From contig NC_087083.1 in the NCBI RefSeq assembly GCF_026151205.1, positions 9,919,460-9,979,459 on the forward strand: a DNA stretch of 60,000 nucleotides, read 5' to 3'. Shown piece by piece: positions 19,440 to 30,292 of the stretch. This DNA is from Bolinopsis microptera (taxonomy: Eukaryota; Ctenophora; Tentaculata; Lobata; Bolinopsidae). Under the pieces are notes generated by a model. That model saw nothing but the letters and a program-made list of their open reading frames with translations. It was not told the DNA's origin and searched no databases. The number at the start of each line of letters is the position of its first letter. The first letter of the stretch is position 1. The position numbers were made by a program, and so were the translations under genes.

Positions 19440-21926
19440 TTACTCCTCTCCGAATCGGCCGAATCCTTTGTTGGAGGGGTTCATCTGACGCTTTTCTAAC
19501 TCCAGAACTTCCTAAATCAGTTATATTTTATTACTTATTAGCAATGAGTTATATTGATTGCTAATTTAAATTAGCAAAAGATTGAACCATATTAGTGATA
19601 TTTGATTACATTTACTCAGGGACGTAGCCAGGATTTTTCTTTGAGGGGGGCTGTCGGCGAGCGAAGCAAGCCGACGCGTCCAATCAAGCTGTGGCAGGGG
19701 TCTGGGGGCGCAGCCCCCAGCGGGGTCCAGGGGCAGAGCCCCTTGGCGGGGGCTAGGGGGGCGCAGCCCCCCGGAAATTTTTTGCGAAACAGGGTGTTTT
19801 AGACGACATTTGGCATTAAAGAAATTTGTAGGACAGCAATAAACTGGGATTGAAAAGAATCAAGTACTCACGTAAATTTGGTAACTTCACAACAGCAATC
19901 TGCATTCTCCAATCAGAATTTACGACTTACTCAGGCCTCATCGTCTTAAGATTTTTACATTTCCTACGGTCTAGGGGACACTATTGACTATAATTATAGA
20001 AGTCTTCTAGAATGTTTGCTTGGATTTAATGACATATATTTACTAATCCACAGTTCAAATCTTTGACTGACTGCAGTCATAAACACAGCCCAGTTACCAG
20101 GCGACCATGGGGACTAGGGGGCTTATCTTTTTTCTGGGGTTTGATTTTTTCCGGGGGGGGGGGCTGCCGCCCCCCTAGCCCCCCCCCCTGGCTACGTGCC
20201 TGCATTTACTTACACCTGAAGAATTGAAGTAAATTACATTTCCAATATGCGAAAGTTTTCAGCACTTTTTATTAAAATGACTTAAGCTTTTAAATTAATT
20301 TTCATTGTCTAAAAGACAATAAAATAGAAACAAAAAATTTTATTATTACCTCTTCTCCTTTTTTGATTTTACCATATGTCTTCCAACCTGTGGAATAAGT
20401 ATCATCATCATCAGTAATTACAATTTAAAGATAAGGTTCAGGATATCAAAAATGAAATAAATGTTGCACAAAATATAAAAAATGTAATTACTAATTTGTG
20501 AACCTTGTTCTCTTTTCTCCACATCAGACTCCTCATCAACCTGAAATAGTAAGATTAGAATCACGTGCCGTGATGAATATAAATAAATTTAAAATAATTA
20601 CAAAACGCATTTAATTTCAGAAATTCAGTGACTTAATAGTTTAATTTGTTAGTGTTTATAACATAATCATATTGTTTAATTATATTATGGCAATTGTATA
20701 TGCACCTGAATATCGTTAATCTCATCTTTTAATCTTTTTACCCAGCCTGAAATGATTTGTTTATAAGTTTATAAGAAACCTACTCTTAGCTAAAATCTTT
20801 CTTTAACTTTTAAAAAAGATATCATTGATCACTGTCCACAATCCATAAGGCAATTTACTTTAAAAAGCTACTGTCAAATCGCATTTTGCACTAATATAGT
20901 TCACTGGATTCAAAATTTGAATTATTGTCCCGTCATAAATGTCGAAAATGGATAAAATTTCCGTTGCTATGGAAAAAGTTGAGATAACTTTTAAAATTTT
21001 CTTACAATGCTGCCTCCACAAAAACAGCCGTTATTATTCCACTTCGGACAAAAAATTATAGCACAGGATTCTATTCTTACATACAAATCGAATTCCGGCG
21101 ATTGTGTTCAAGGTGTGTTTTAATTGCTTCCACCACAAAAATATTTCCATCAAACAATGGAAGTAAATTGGAGCAGTGTTTGTTGTCTCTTCCTCAATCA
21201 CCATAAGCTTGTTCTACAATGAGGCCTCATTTCTTTCCTCAGAAATACATGAATACTCTTAAACGTATTGAGTACCAAATAGATATGATCTCATGTCAAA
21301 TCATTGTAGTATGGAGAACATGTTTGCTCACGGTTCTGGAATAGACTTTATGAGCTAGAATTTTTGATTCGGACGGTGCCAGGTTTCCGTGGAAAAATAA
21401 TCATTGTTAAAGCAATTAATGTTTTGATCTGAGGGTGGGTATCTTCACAAACCACGAATCATTGAAAATGTGCTAGTCATATATTTCTTTAAAAAAATAA
21501 ATAATGTCTAGGTTTATGGACTATATAATTATATACGTGATCATTAAATTATGTTGGAGATTTGCGTAGGTAACAGCTATAACAAGACATTCAAATGATT
21601 AAAAAATGATAAACAGATGTTGAGAAGTAACAATGCGATAATTTAACTCACCCTGATCACGCTCATCTAAAGCCGCATCCGCTCTTATTGCCAGGTAGCA
21701 TACCAACGTTAAACTGCGGATAATAAAGTTGAATAAATTAATTTTGATGATTGATACTTGCACATCTCCTTGACATCTAAAAATTGAAGAGATTGACAAG
21801 ATTTTGAAATACGATGATCTCCTACTCCTAGTCAATATGGTTCATGGTTATGATTTTAAAGGTATCGGGTCAAAGAAATTCAAAGTATTTGTAATCCTAC
21901 CTTAAACCGATCAGTAGAACCTTCAT
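19440..21926 (-). CDS. Putative secreted peptide precursor, copy 1 (..GFGRF-G)
   Basis: Six exons on the minus strand: 21926-21901, 21713-21652, 20746-20706, 20540-20504, 20387-20350, 19511-19440. All borders are GT/AG; the total is 276 nt, 91 codons plus stop. It begins MKVLLIGL and runs into a hydrophobic core (LTLVCYLAIRA), a typical signal peptide. An acidic spacer follows (DAALDERDQ), then WVKRLKDEINDIQ, a KREQGWKTYGK segment, and finally EKR followed by QMNPSNKGFGRFGEE and stop. Lys-Arg before Gln and a C-terminal RF-Gly are the usual marks of a processed, pyroglutamyl and alpha-amidated peptide; here Gly is followed by two Glu instead of basic residues. A hAT MITE sits in the last intron. 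The peptide-hormone role is inferred; no known family is assigned. Confidence 0.78.
19617..20202 (-). mobile_element. hAT-type MITE, copy 2
   Basis: Reverse-oriented relative of 2,076-2,689, starting CAGGGACGTAGCCAGG and ending CCTGGCTACGTGCCTG. It is flanked by a perfect 8-bp duplication CATTTACT (19,609-19,616 and 20,203-20,210). It is inserted in the last intron of the left precursor gene and is absent from the equivalent intron of the right copy, so it arrived after the inverted duplication. Confidence 0.92.
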
Positions 21927-21998
21927 ATTGCAGCTTAAAAATTTCTCACAACTCTAAAATAAAGCACAGGGAATGAAGAAACAAAATGGCTTGACCCG

Positions 21999-22005
21999 AT
22001 TTATA
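21999..22005 (-). promoter_or_regulatory. TATA box of precursor copy 1
   Basis: TATAAAT on the minus strand about 75 bases before the ATG. It is conserved at the same distance in copy 2 (24,280-24,286), along with the whole stretch between box and ATG. Confidence 0.65.
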
Positions 22006-22170
22006 AAGTGAGAATCTCCTCGGCGTTCACCCAGTATATTGCCAGCCGGGATGGAATGAAAAACACGTGGTGTTGCTCAGAAAAGAAATATTTGATTGCG
22101 CCAAAATGTTTTATTGTTCAGGTTCATCAAAAGATTGAGGAGGCGGATAATGATTAACAAAACCGTCTCA

Positions 22171-24114
22171 GTCAATAGCGGGAGACAGCCCACGTGACGT
22201 CACGTGACGCCACGTGACGTCACGTGTCTTAACCTGTCACGTGTCACGTGACTTAACCTGTCACGTGTCACGTGACTTAACCTGACACATGTCACGTGAC
22301 TTAACCTGTCAATGGCAAGTCACATGACTGAAGTGGGTTCAGTTTGTTCCATGCTGTGGCCATTTCGTGGCGAATAGCCACGAAATTATTTAACAGAAAT
22401 CAGTATCGCGGCGTGAGACATGGTTCAGCATAGTATGTTGAAATGGCAGCACGAGCTACAATTCGTTGCTACAAGCATGCTAAGCACCTTCGTGTCGTGT
22501 TTCTATATAAGCTAAGGTGGGATTTTAAGGTTCACAATAAATATCTTGTTCCAGTTAAGTTTCAATGGTATTACTTTGATGGACAGACAGGTAGAGTCAT
22601 ATGCAACTTTTAAAGCGGGACAACTGTGTACCTCAAACTTCAGTTTGAATTGATTAGACTGCACCATTCCCTTATATCTTCATTCCAAAACCAACAAGTA
22701 ATAACCAAACGTATACCAGTGATAATGAACGTGATGATAAACAACAAACCATAAATTGTTTATACTTTTACAGAATCTGTAAACTTCAGGATTTTAGTTT
22801 TCTGCCATCCACTGTTTAATAAATCTATAACTGTTAACTGGAGATAAATTCCATCCTATCTGTTAAGTTTCAGCCAAGGAAAGCTTATACTTGAAAAAGT
22901 ATTAGTATTACTGGTAGTGCTTTTGGTGATTTTCCACAAAGCCTTCTCCAGGATTTTGTCTCCTTTTATCTTAGTTGGGTCTCTATTTGCTATTCAGTGA
23001 AAGTCGGCAATGATCAGCGGTTGAAATTTAAATCGGGAAAGAGTATGTGATATTGACATATTGACGGTTACCAGGTCCAGCAGACCATTTGAACGGTTTA
23101 AACTGGTGGTATTTTAATCTGATGGCATTAAAAAGAAATGTCAGTGCGTTAGAAAAATGCATTCCGCAGTCATTGGCATTTAATTACGGATTATCGTCAA
23201 TTTCTTGAACATGTTTAGTTTTATTTTGTAATCTTCACTAAATTGAAGTAAATTTGCAGTACATGATTTCAAATAGACATAATAGTTAATATATAAATAT
23301 ATAAACGAAATAAATATAACAGCTTGGTTGGCATGAATTTTGACCGCGATCAAATATTTGATGGTGAAAAATGTAAGCGGCTAAAAATTAAAAATAAAAC
23401 GCTATTGCAGTAGTTTTCGCCGGTCATATTTGTGTAAAGAATGTATTATATTTATATTAGTATATTGTAACATGTCCGTCATATAAAAAGCCGTCACATA
23501 GCGACTGTGTTATTCATATCGTCTTTCTTGAGGATGCAATTATAAACGATCGAGTTCAACTTCAACTCCATATTTAACTCCATATTCAAATATTCTAAAT
23601 TTATACTTCAAAAGAATTCAACCAAGTTATATATTCACATATTTTCCTGACGACAACCTCGCATTGTCAAATTCCATTTGCACGATCACAGAGCTGAAAA
23701 TTAATTCCGACACGATCGTCCGGAAAGAAATTGCGCAATACACACCTTCCTTCCTTCTTTGACGTGACTACAGCAAGTCATCAGTAGAATTGAAATTCCT
23801 TCCTAAGAATACCCTGCATCATTATGGTTTAATACGTCTGGAATGTCATGACCGAGCCTCCAAATCCCAAGTCACGTGACCAAATCCCATTCACATGATC
23901 CATTCCCAGCCTAATCAATACCTACTCAAAACGTCCAATCTTGAGATCAGCTTCCTTTCTTCTCTTTAATTACCCCTTTCAAACCCTCCTTCTCAACATA
24001 CTATGCACCAGTCACCACATCCCACTCCAGTCACGTGTCATGTGCACTAATTACACGTGTCAAGTGGAGTCACGTGTCACGTGGGTTGTCTCCCGGCATT
24101 GACGGAGTGCAGTG
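22171..24114. promoter_or_regulatory. Spacer between the divergent precursor genes with CACGTG/TGACGTCA arrays
   Basis: No gene is seen. At 22,188-22,325 there are repeated CACGTGAC/ACGTGTCACGTGACTTAACCTGT units including TGACGTCA, and CACGTG-type sites recur at about 23,872 and 24,030-24,090 near the other promoter. CACGTG is the E-box core and TGACGTCA the CRE core in animals. A 10-bp-stem hairpin (ATTTCGTGGC/GCCACGAAAT) lies at 22,362-22,386. The position between two head-to-head genes suggests shared control; this is inference. Confidence 0.5.
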
Positions 24115-24279
24115 TCCGTCTCCCTAATCATTATCCGCCTCCTCAGTCTTTAGATTAACCTGGACAATGAAAAGGTTAGGCGCAATCAAACATTGCTGTC
24201 TTTTCTTAGCAACGCCACGTGTTTTTCATTCCATCCCGGCTGGCAATATACTGGGTAAACGCCGAGGAGATTTTCACTT

Positions 24280-24286
24280 TATAAAT
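24280..24286 (+). promoter_or_regulatory. TATA box of precursor copy 2
   Basis: TATAAAT about 75 bases before the ATG at 24,359, with the intervening sequence conserved between both copies. Confidence 0.65.
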
Positions 24287-24358
24287 CGGGTCGAGCCATT
24301 TTGTTTCTTCATTCCCTGTGCTTTATTTTAGAGTTGTGAGAAATTTTTAAGCTGTGAT

Positions 24359-27300
24359 ATGAGGGTTCTACTGATTGGTTTAAGGTAATATTAGTATTAC
24401 AAATATTTTGAATTCCTTTGCGACCCCCGATAACTTTAAAATTAAAAGTCTGACTAGGAGATGTTAAAAAATGACCTGGAGATCATCATAAATTATTTCA
24501 AAATCTTATCAATCTTTTTCATTTTAAGATTTCAAGGAACATAGAAATATTCATCATCAAAATTAATCTATTCAACTTTATTAACCGCAGTTTAACGTTG
24601 GTGTGCTTCCTGGCAGTGAAAGCTGATGACGATGCGGATGCGGATGCAGCTTTAGATGAGCGTGATCAGGGTGAGTTAAATTATCGCATTGTTACTTCTC
24701 TGCATCTGTTTATCATTTTTTAAATCATTTGAATGTCTTGCCTGCAGTTACCCATGCAAATCTTCAATATAGTGTAAAATTTACAGGGAACAAGACGGGA
24801 AAAATTAAATTCGTGTTACGGTAAATTTTTAATTGTAGTAGATTAAAGGTTTTAGTTAATTAACGTATGTTGTATGGTTAAGCCATCATAGTAGGAGTCG
24901 TACCAATTGAGTTTTGTGAGGGTTTTGCTTTCAAATCTTCCATCATTAACAAGGAATGTACGAATATAATAGGGGGATAAATCATCTGGGGACCAGCATG
25001 ATCCATGCTCATGCAGCTCACTGAATCAATGCAGTAAGGTAGCATAAGATAAAGCATACCATAAACCTCTGAGGACCTCACAGATTAAGAACAAATCGAT
25101 TTAGGCACGACAAACCTTTTTTAATTAATTATTAATAGTACATCAGGTGATCTGGTACATACTGGTGCATACTGGTACATACTGGTACATGTACTGGTGA
25201 CTAAGTTAGAAAATAAAAAACCTGTTCGATAATTCTGCATCAGCGATATAATCAATATTGTACAATGTACAATTGTACGACCGATTAGAAAATAATAGAA
25301 TTGAAATTCCTAATATGACGAAAATTGAAGCAATTGTAGTATGAACACAGCAGCTATACATACAATTATTACAGTATTTCAACGAGGAAAATATTTCGAT
25401 TCGAAGAAAAAACTAAAAGGTGCAGGTGGTAAAATGAAAAAGATGCAGGTGGCAAAATTGGCAAAAGGCAGAAAAGGAGAAGTTGAGCTGGTATGATTTG
25501 TTTTTCACAGTCAGTAGCAGTCATATTATATAGGCACACAGCATTCAGAAGCAGTCATTATAGGCACACAGCATTCAGAAGCAGTCATTATAGGCACACA
25601 GCATTTGAATCATCTTTTGTTCGGACGTTTTTCATCCATTGACCATGAAATATTTGGACGTTTCATATTTTGAACTCTCTTTTGAACAGTCCCTCTCCCT
25701 CGTTTCTCAGCAGTAGCACTTTGCACAGCGCAGTCAAAGGAAAAGAAATAATGAAATGTGTCCATGAGTACGGATAAACAGCTAAGTAGACCCTAAGCTG
25801 AGCTCATTTCTAGACAGCTTTCTAAAGCACCAGTTTCAGTGGCGTAACGTTGCATGTTGGCACCCCCCCCCCCGTCCAAAAAGCGCCCCCCTCTTGGCGT
25901 TACACCACTGGTACCTTGTAAACTCCTCAAAGAAGCATGAGCCCCTTTTCAGCACCAGCAATACCTTGTTGATCTGGGAGGCATAAGATACTTTCCTTTC
26001 AGGAGGAGGAGGTATTAGTTGAGCGGGCCGATGAATTTGAAAGTAAGTGAAATTAATGAAAGTTCAAGTTGAATCTATGATTTACATTAGCATAATTAAT
26101 AATCACTTCGATAATTTGAGTCATACCGGAGTCAGAATTTAGTCATCGCTATCACATGTATGTTAAAATTTACGATCATGTTTAGATTCGATGTCGACTA
26201 TCGTGGTATATTATGTTATCATGGTATTTTATCATGGTATGTTATCATGGTATGTTATCATGGCATGTTAGCATGGTATGTTATCATGGTATGTTATCAT
26301 GGTATGTTATCATGGTATGTTAGCATGGTATGTTATCATGGTATGTTATCATGGTATGTTATCATGGTATGTCATGTTAAATGATTGATTTTGTGCATCC
26401 AAAACTAAATTTATCCAACATAATTGTAGCAATCATTAGCTGGTCCATATTAAACTCAAAATTTCGTTTAAGAAATATGCGACAAGGGCACTTTCAATGA
26501 TAATTCGTAGTTTGTAAAGATCACCAGGTCAAAACATTAATTGCTTTAACAATGACTATAAGTTAAATAAATGATTTTCCCACGGAAACCTGGCACCGTC
26601 CGAATGAAAAAGTTTAGCTCATAAAGACTATTCCAGAACCGTGGGCAAACCCGTTTTCCCGTGGGATGATATCGATTTGGTACACAATACTTTTAAACGT
26701 GTTTATCTTTTCTGAGGAAAGAAATGAGGCCTTATTATTGTAGAACAAGCTCATGGTGATTCAGGAAGAGACAACAAACACTGCTCCAATTAACTTCCAT
26801 TGTTTTATGGAAATATTTTTGTGGTGGAAGCAATTAAAACACACCCTGAACACAATCATCGGAATTCGATTTGTATGTAAGAATAGAATCCTGTGTAGTA
26901 ATTTTTTGTTCGAAGAGGAATAAACGGCTGTTTTTTGTGGAGGCAGCCTTGTAAAGTAATTTTAACTGTTTCCACATAGCAACGGAAATTTTATCCAATT
27001 TCGACATTTATGACGGGAAAATGATTCAAATTTTGAATCCAGTGAACTACATGATTAGTGCAAAATGCGACCAACCTCCGACCAACCTCCGACCAACCTC
27101 CGACCGACCTCCGACCGGCGTTCACCTACCGCCGACCGGCGCCTGACCGACCTCCGATCGACTTCCGACCGACCAGCCTTGTCTGATCTATGACCATGCG
27201 GTTTAACAATAGCTTTTTAAGGTAAACTGCCTTATGGATTGTCGACAGTGATCAATAGTATCTTTTTTAAAGTTAAAGTAAGATTTTAGCTAAGAGTAGG

Positions 27301-28612
27301 TTTCTTATAAACTTATAAACAAATCATTTCAGGCTGGGTAAAAAGATTAGAAGATGAGATTGACAACATTCAGGTACATATTATATAACTACCATAACAT
27401 AATAATATAATTACTATTAAATAATATTAATATAATTACTATTAAATGTTGAAACAATTACATCACTTGATAGTTCTTTTATTCAAATTTCTGATTGTTT
27501 CTGAATAGACTCAGTGATGACAGATTCTAATGGAAATAAATAGCTGAATAACGTATCGACATTTCTACGTCATACTCATATTCTGAAATAGTATTAATTC
27601 AATTATAACGATCAATATTCACATTAAAAATTTGACGACGAAATTTATTTCAAACAAAATATATAACCGATACGTTATTCAGCTATTTATTTCCATTAGA
27701 ATCTGTCATCACTGAGTCTATTCAGAAACAATCAGAAATTTGAATAAAAGAACTATCAAATCATGAGACTCAAAAACACTACACGAATCCACCAAATTAC
27801 ATCACTATATAATATTATAATACAATAATATAATTACTATCTAATGTCTAAACAATTACATCACTATATAATATTATAATATAATAATATAATTACTATT
27901 AAATGTCTAATCAATTACATCACTGCATTTCAGAATATTAAATTCAAAATTTATTAATCTGCATCGGACGACAAATATGCATTTGTTGCTTTAATGCGCT
28001 TTTTAATTATTTTAAATGGATTTTCGCGGCACCTTTTCTTGATATTTTAATTTCCAACCTCATTATTTCAGGTTGAGGAAGAGTCTGATATTGATACGGA
28101 GAAAAGGGAACAAGGTTTTCATATTACACATGTTATATTTCGTGTATCGTTTATTTAAGTTTTGCTATCCTGAAACTTATGTTGAAATTAAACTTACTGA
28201 TGATAATATTCCACAGGTTGGAAGACATATGGTAAAATCAAAAAAGGAGAAGAGGTAATGACAATATGTTTTGTTTCTATTTTATTGTCTTTTAGACAAT
28301 GAAAGTAATTTAAGAGCTTAAGTCATTTTAATAAAGAAAGTGTTTACAACTTTTACATTAGAAACGTATTTTGCTTCATTTCTTCTTGATCAAATATCAC
28401 TGATATGTGTCAATCTGTTGCCAATTAGTAATTAGCAAAATTATTAATTAGCAATCAAATATAACTGATTGCTAATAAGTAATCAAATATAACTAATTTA
28501 GGAAGTGCTGGAGTTAGAAAAGCGTCAGATGAACCCCTCCAACAAAGGATTCAACAAATTTGGAAATGGAAAATTCGGAGGCCGATTCGGAAAGTCACGC
28601 GCAGGAAACTAA
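24359..28612 (+). CDS. Putative secreted peptide precursor, copy 2 (..GGRF-GKSR)
   Basis: Six exons: 24359-24384, 24591-24670, 27333-27373, 28072-28114, 28217-28254, 28502-28612. Borders are GT/AG; the total is 339 nt, 112 codons plus stop. The signal peptide starts MRVLLIGL and continues LTLVCFLAVKA, followed by an acidic DDDADADAALDERDQ spacer six residues longer than in copy 1. WVKRLEDEIDNIQ, EKREQGWKTYGK and a second EKR follow. After EKR the last exon encodes a 21-residue stretch starting QMNPSNKGF and ending GKFGGRF, then GKSR and a four-residue tail. Gly-Lys-Ser-Arg after RF is a good amidation and cleavage context. GGRF-amide endings with N-terminal Gln are known from cnidarian RFamides, but here only one copy is present and the family is unproven. 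Confidence 0.78.
26215..26372 (+). repeat. 13-bp tandem array (TGTTATCATGGTA)
   Basis: About 12 near-identical units of TATGTTATCATGG, with occasional TTAGCATGG variants, inside intron 2 of precursor copy 2. Confidence 0.92.
27066..27180 (+). repeat. CGACCAACCTC-type short tandem array
   Basis: Ten- to eleven-base units (CGACCAACCTC, CGACCGACCTC, CGACCGGCG) in intron 2 of precursor copy 2. They are much more GC-rich than the surroundings and absent from the left arm. Confidence 0.8.
27467..27759 (+). mobile_element. Foldback element with perfect 92-bp arms
   Basis: 27,467-27,558 is an exact reverse complement of 27,668-27,759 around a 109-bp AT-rich loop. It lies in intron 3 of precursor copy 2 and is absent from copy 1. 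The flanks carry local ATTACATCACT repeats, so the exact insertion duplication is unclear. It is probably a foldback/MITE-type element, or a very young palindromic duplication. Confidence 0.85.
27794..27920 (+). repeat. ~65-bp tandem duplication
   Basis: Two units of CAATTACATCACTATATAATATTATAATA.. in intron 3, next to the foldback element. Related sequence lies left of the foldback (27,450-27,466). Confidence 0.7.
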
Positions 28613-28732
28613 ACCGTAAAAGAGTACATGTTCGATTAAGGTTCAGAAAATTAGTATTATTCCACCAGCAACTTCATTTTGGTATTTACAGTGATAATTA
28701 TTTGTGCTAATTTGGGAGGTTGTATTTTTTCG

Positions 28733-28738
28733 AATAAA
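28733..28738 (+). terminator. Poly(A) signal of precursor copy 2
   Basis: AATAAA 120 bases after the stop codon, in a block conserved with 19,191-19,196 on the other arm. Confidence 0.65.
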
Positions 28739-29067
28739 TGATGTAAAATATTTTCGGTGAAAGTAACAAGATTTACTAAAAATTATACTTTTATTGAGGT
28801 TTTGCTTTTAATGTTTAACAGAAATATATGTATATTATGTGTTATTATAAAGTTATAAACGCTAATTTTGCATTCATACCATTAGTTTTACTACTCCTGA
28901 TCCAAATTTCGGACAAACTAAAACCCTCTAAACGATCAACGAAAGTAAACCTGTTTCAACAGCTATTATGGTATTTAATAAAGTATCACAAACTTGACCC
29001 CTTAGAGAAATTTATCCAACTTTAACTACCACTCCCTAATCTGATTTCTTAGCTTAGACCAGTTGAA

Positions 29068-29663
29068 CTAGCCTATAGCTTGTTGCTTAGTTGGGTGGCT
29101 AGCCTATAGCTTGTTGCTTAGTTGGGTGGCTAGCCTATAGCTTGTTGCTTAGTTGGGTGGCTAGCCTATAGCTTGTTGCTTAGTTGGGTGGCTAGCCTAT
29201 AGCTTGTTGCTTGGTTGGGTGGCTAGCCTACAGCTTGTTGCTTAGTTGGGTGGCTAGCCTATAGCTTGTTGCTTAGTTGGGTGGCTAGCCTATAGCTTGT
29301 TGCTTAGTTGGGTGGCTAGCCTATAGCTTGTTGCTTAGTTGGGTGGCTAGCCTATAGCTTGTTGCTTAGTTGGGTGGCTAGCCTATAGCTTGTTGCTTAG
29401 TTGGGTGGCTAGCCTATAGCTTGTTGCTTAGTTGGGTGGCTAGCCTATAGCTTGTTGCTTGGTTGGGTGGCTAGCCTACAGCTTGTTGCTTAGTTGGGTG
29501 GCTAGCCTATAGCTTGTTGCTTAGTTGGGTGGCTAGCCTATAGCTTGTTGCTTAGTTGGGTGGCTAGCCTATAGCTTGTTGCTTAGTTGGGTGGCTAGCC
29601 TATAGCTTATTGCTTAGTTGGGTGGCTAGCCTATAGCTTGTTGCTTAGTTGGGTGGCTAGCCT
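29068..29663 (+). repeat. 31-bp minisatellite (~19 units)
   Basis: Units of CTAGCCTATAGCTTGTTGCT plus TAGTTGGGTGG, nearly identical. Two units share a pair of variants (CTTGG.. then CCTACAG), which suggests that a block of about eight units was duplicated within the array. Confidence 0.95.
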
Positions 29664-30292
29664 TTAGCTACCACGCCCTGATCCCTTTTTTCCCTACTTT
29701 ACTTCAATATAAGGGAACTGTGGTCTAGTTTTAAATTCAAACTGAAGTTTGCAGTAATTGTCACAGTACAAATGGCTTTTTTAAGCTTTTTCTATAAACA
29801 ATGTTTGCAAACAAAGTTTATCAAGCCCGTGGCAGAGTTTACTAAGTTATAACGTGATAAGGCAATGCGGAAGAGTTAACGTGTGCACACGTTGCCATGG
29901 TAATGCGGAAGAGTCTAGCGGTCTCCGACGCAGACTCCGGTCTACTTTTAATACTGCCGGAACATGCAAACCACGCGGTATGTTAGATATGTGCATTAGC
30001 AATGGTGCGGTACACAACTCATCAGAAATTATGTCACCAATCTTAATATCTACGGCAAGAAGATATTATGCGGGCGCCAAATATACAGACATTGATCTTG
30101 AAAGTTTTAACATTTCATTTCGACGACAAAAGTTAAAATGCTAGCTGTCATGCCATGATGCGCGGTGACTTAATTTGCCAACAGAGTCAGGTTGGTTGTC
30201 GAAGTAAAGGTGGCACAGTGTGGGCAGACCCTAAAGGTGGTGTGAAAGTAGTCTGTTGTACTGGGATTATAACACATGGTTTAAAAGTTCAA
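29664..30292. other. No gene seen
   Basis: No start-bearing or splice-bounded coding frame is evident. A short inverted repeat TTAACGTGTGCACACGTTGCC occurs near 29,875. Confidence 0.4.

Larger units (their letters stand above)
19035..22170 (-). repeat. Left arm of a large inverted duplication
   Basis: Read on the minus strand this segment matches 24,115-28,890 on the plus strand through promoter, exons, introns, 3'UTR and poly(A) signal. Examples are the shared AGTTAGAAAAGCGTCAGATG, the GGTTGGAAGACATATGGTAA exon and the CATTCCATCCCGGCTGGCAA upstream block. The arms differ by insertions: a hAT MITE in the left arm, and a 92-bp-arm foldback and several satellites in the right arm. Confidence 0.9.
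24671..27332 (+). other. Long intron 2 of precursor copy 2
   Basis: It holds no recognised gene. Contents: a 64-bp CAGTGGCGTAAC..CCACTG mini-element at 25,847-25,910, three GCATTCAGAAGCAGTCATTATAGGCACACA-like units at about 25,530-25,605, a 13-bp array at 26,215-26,372, and a CGACCAACCTC decamer-like array at 27,066-27,180. The equivalent intron of copy 1 is only about 0.9 kb. Confidence 0.6.
24115..28890 (+). repeat. Right arm of the large inverted duplication
   Basis: Plus-strand counterpart of 19,035-22,170. It is longer because the second intron (24,671-27,332) holds about 1.7 kb absent from the left copy, including satellites at 26,215 and 27,066, and because of the foldback at 27,467-27,759. 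Confidence 0.9.

Noticed and set aside
26003-26044. Possible extra exon (EEEVLVERADEFE) of precursor copy 2
   Set aside because: It has a good acceptor and donor, but the phase after the previous exon gives an immediate TGA, and copy 1 has no counterpart.
29068-29663. CRISPR-like array
   Set aside because: Units are contiguous 31-bp repeats with no variable spacers, in a eukaryotic genome; it is a minisatellite.
29854-30144. 96-codon frame with CxxC-like Cys residues
   Set aside because: It begins at a non-ATG codon, has no recognisable domain and lies in repeat-rich sequence.
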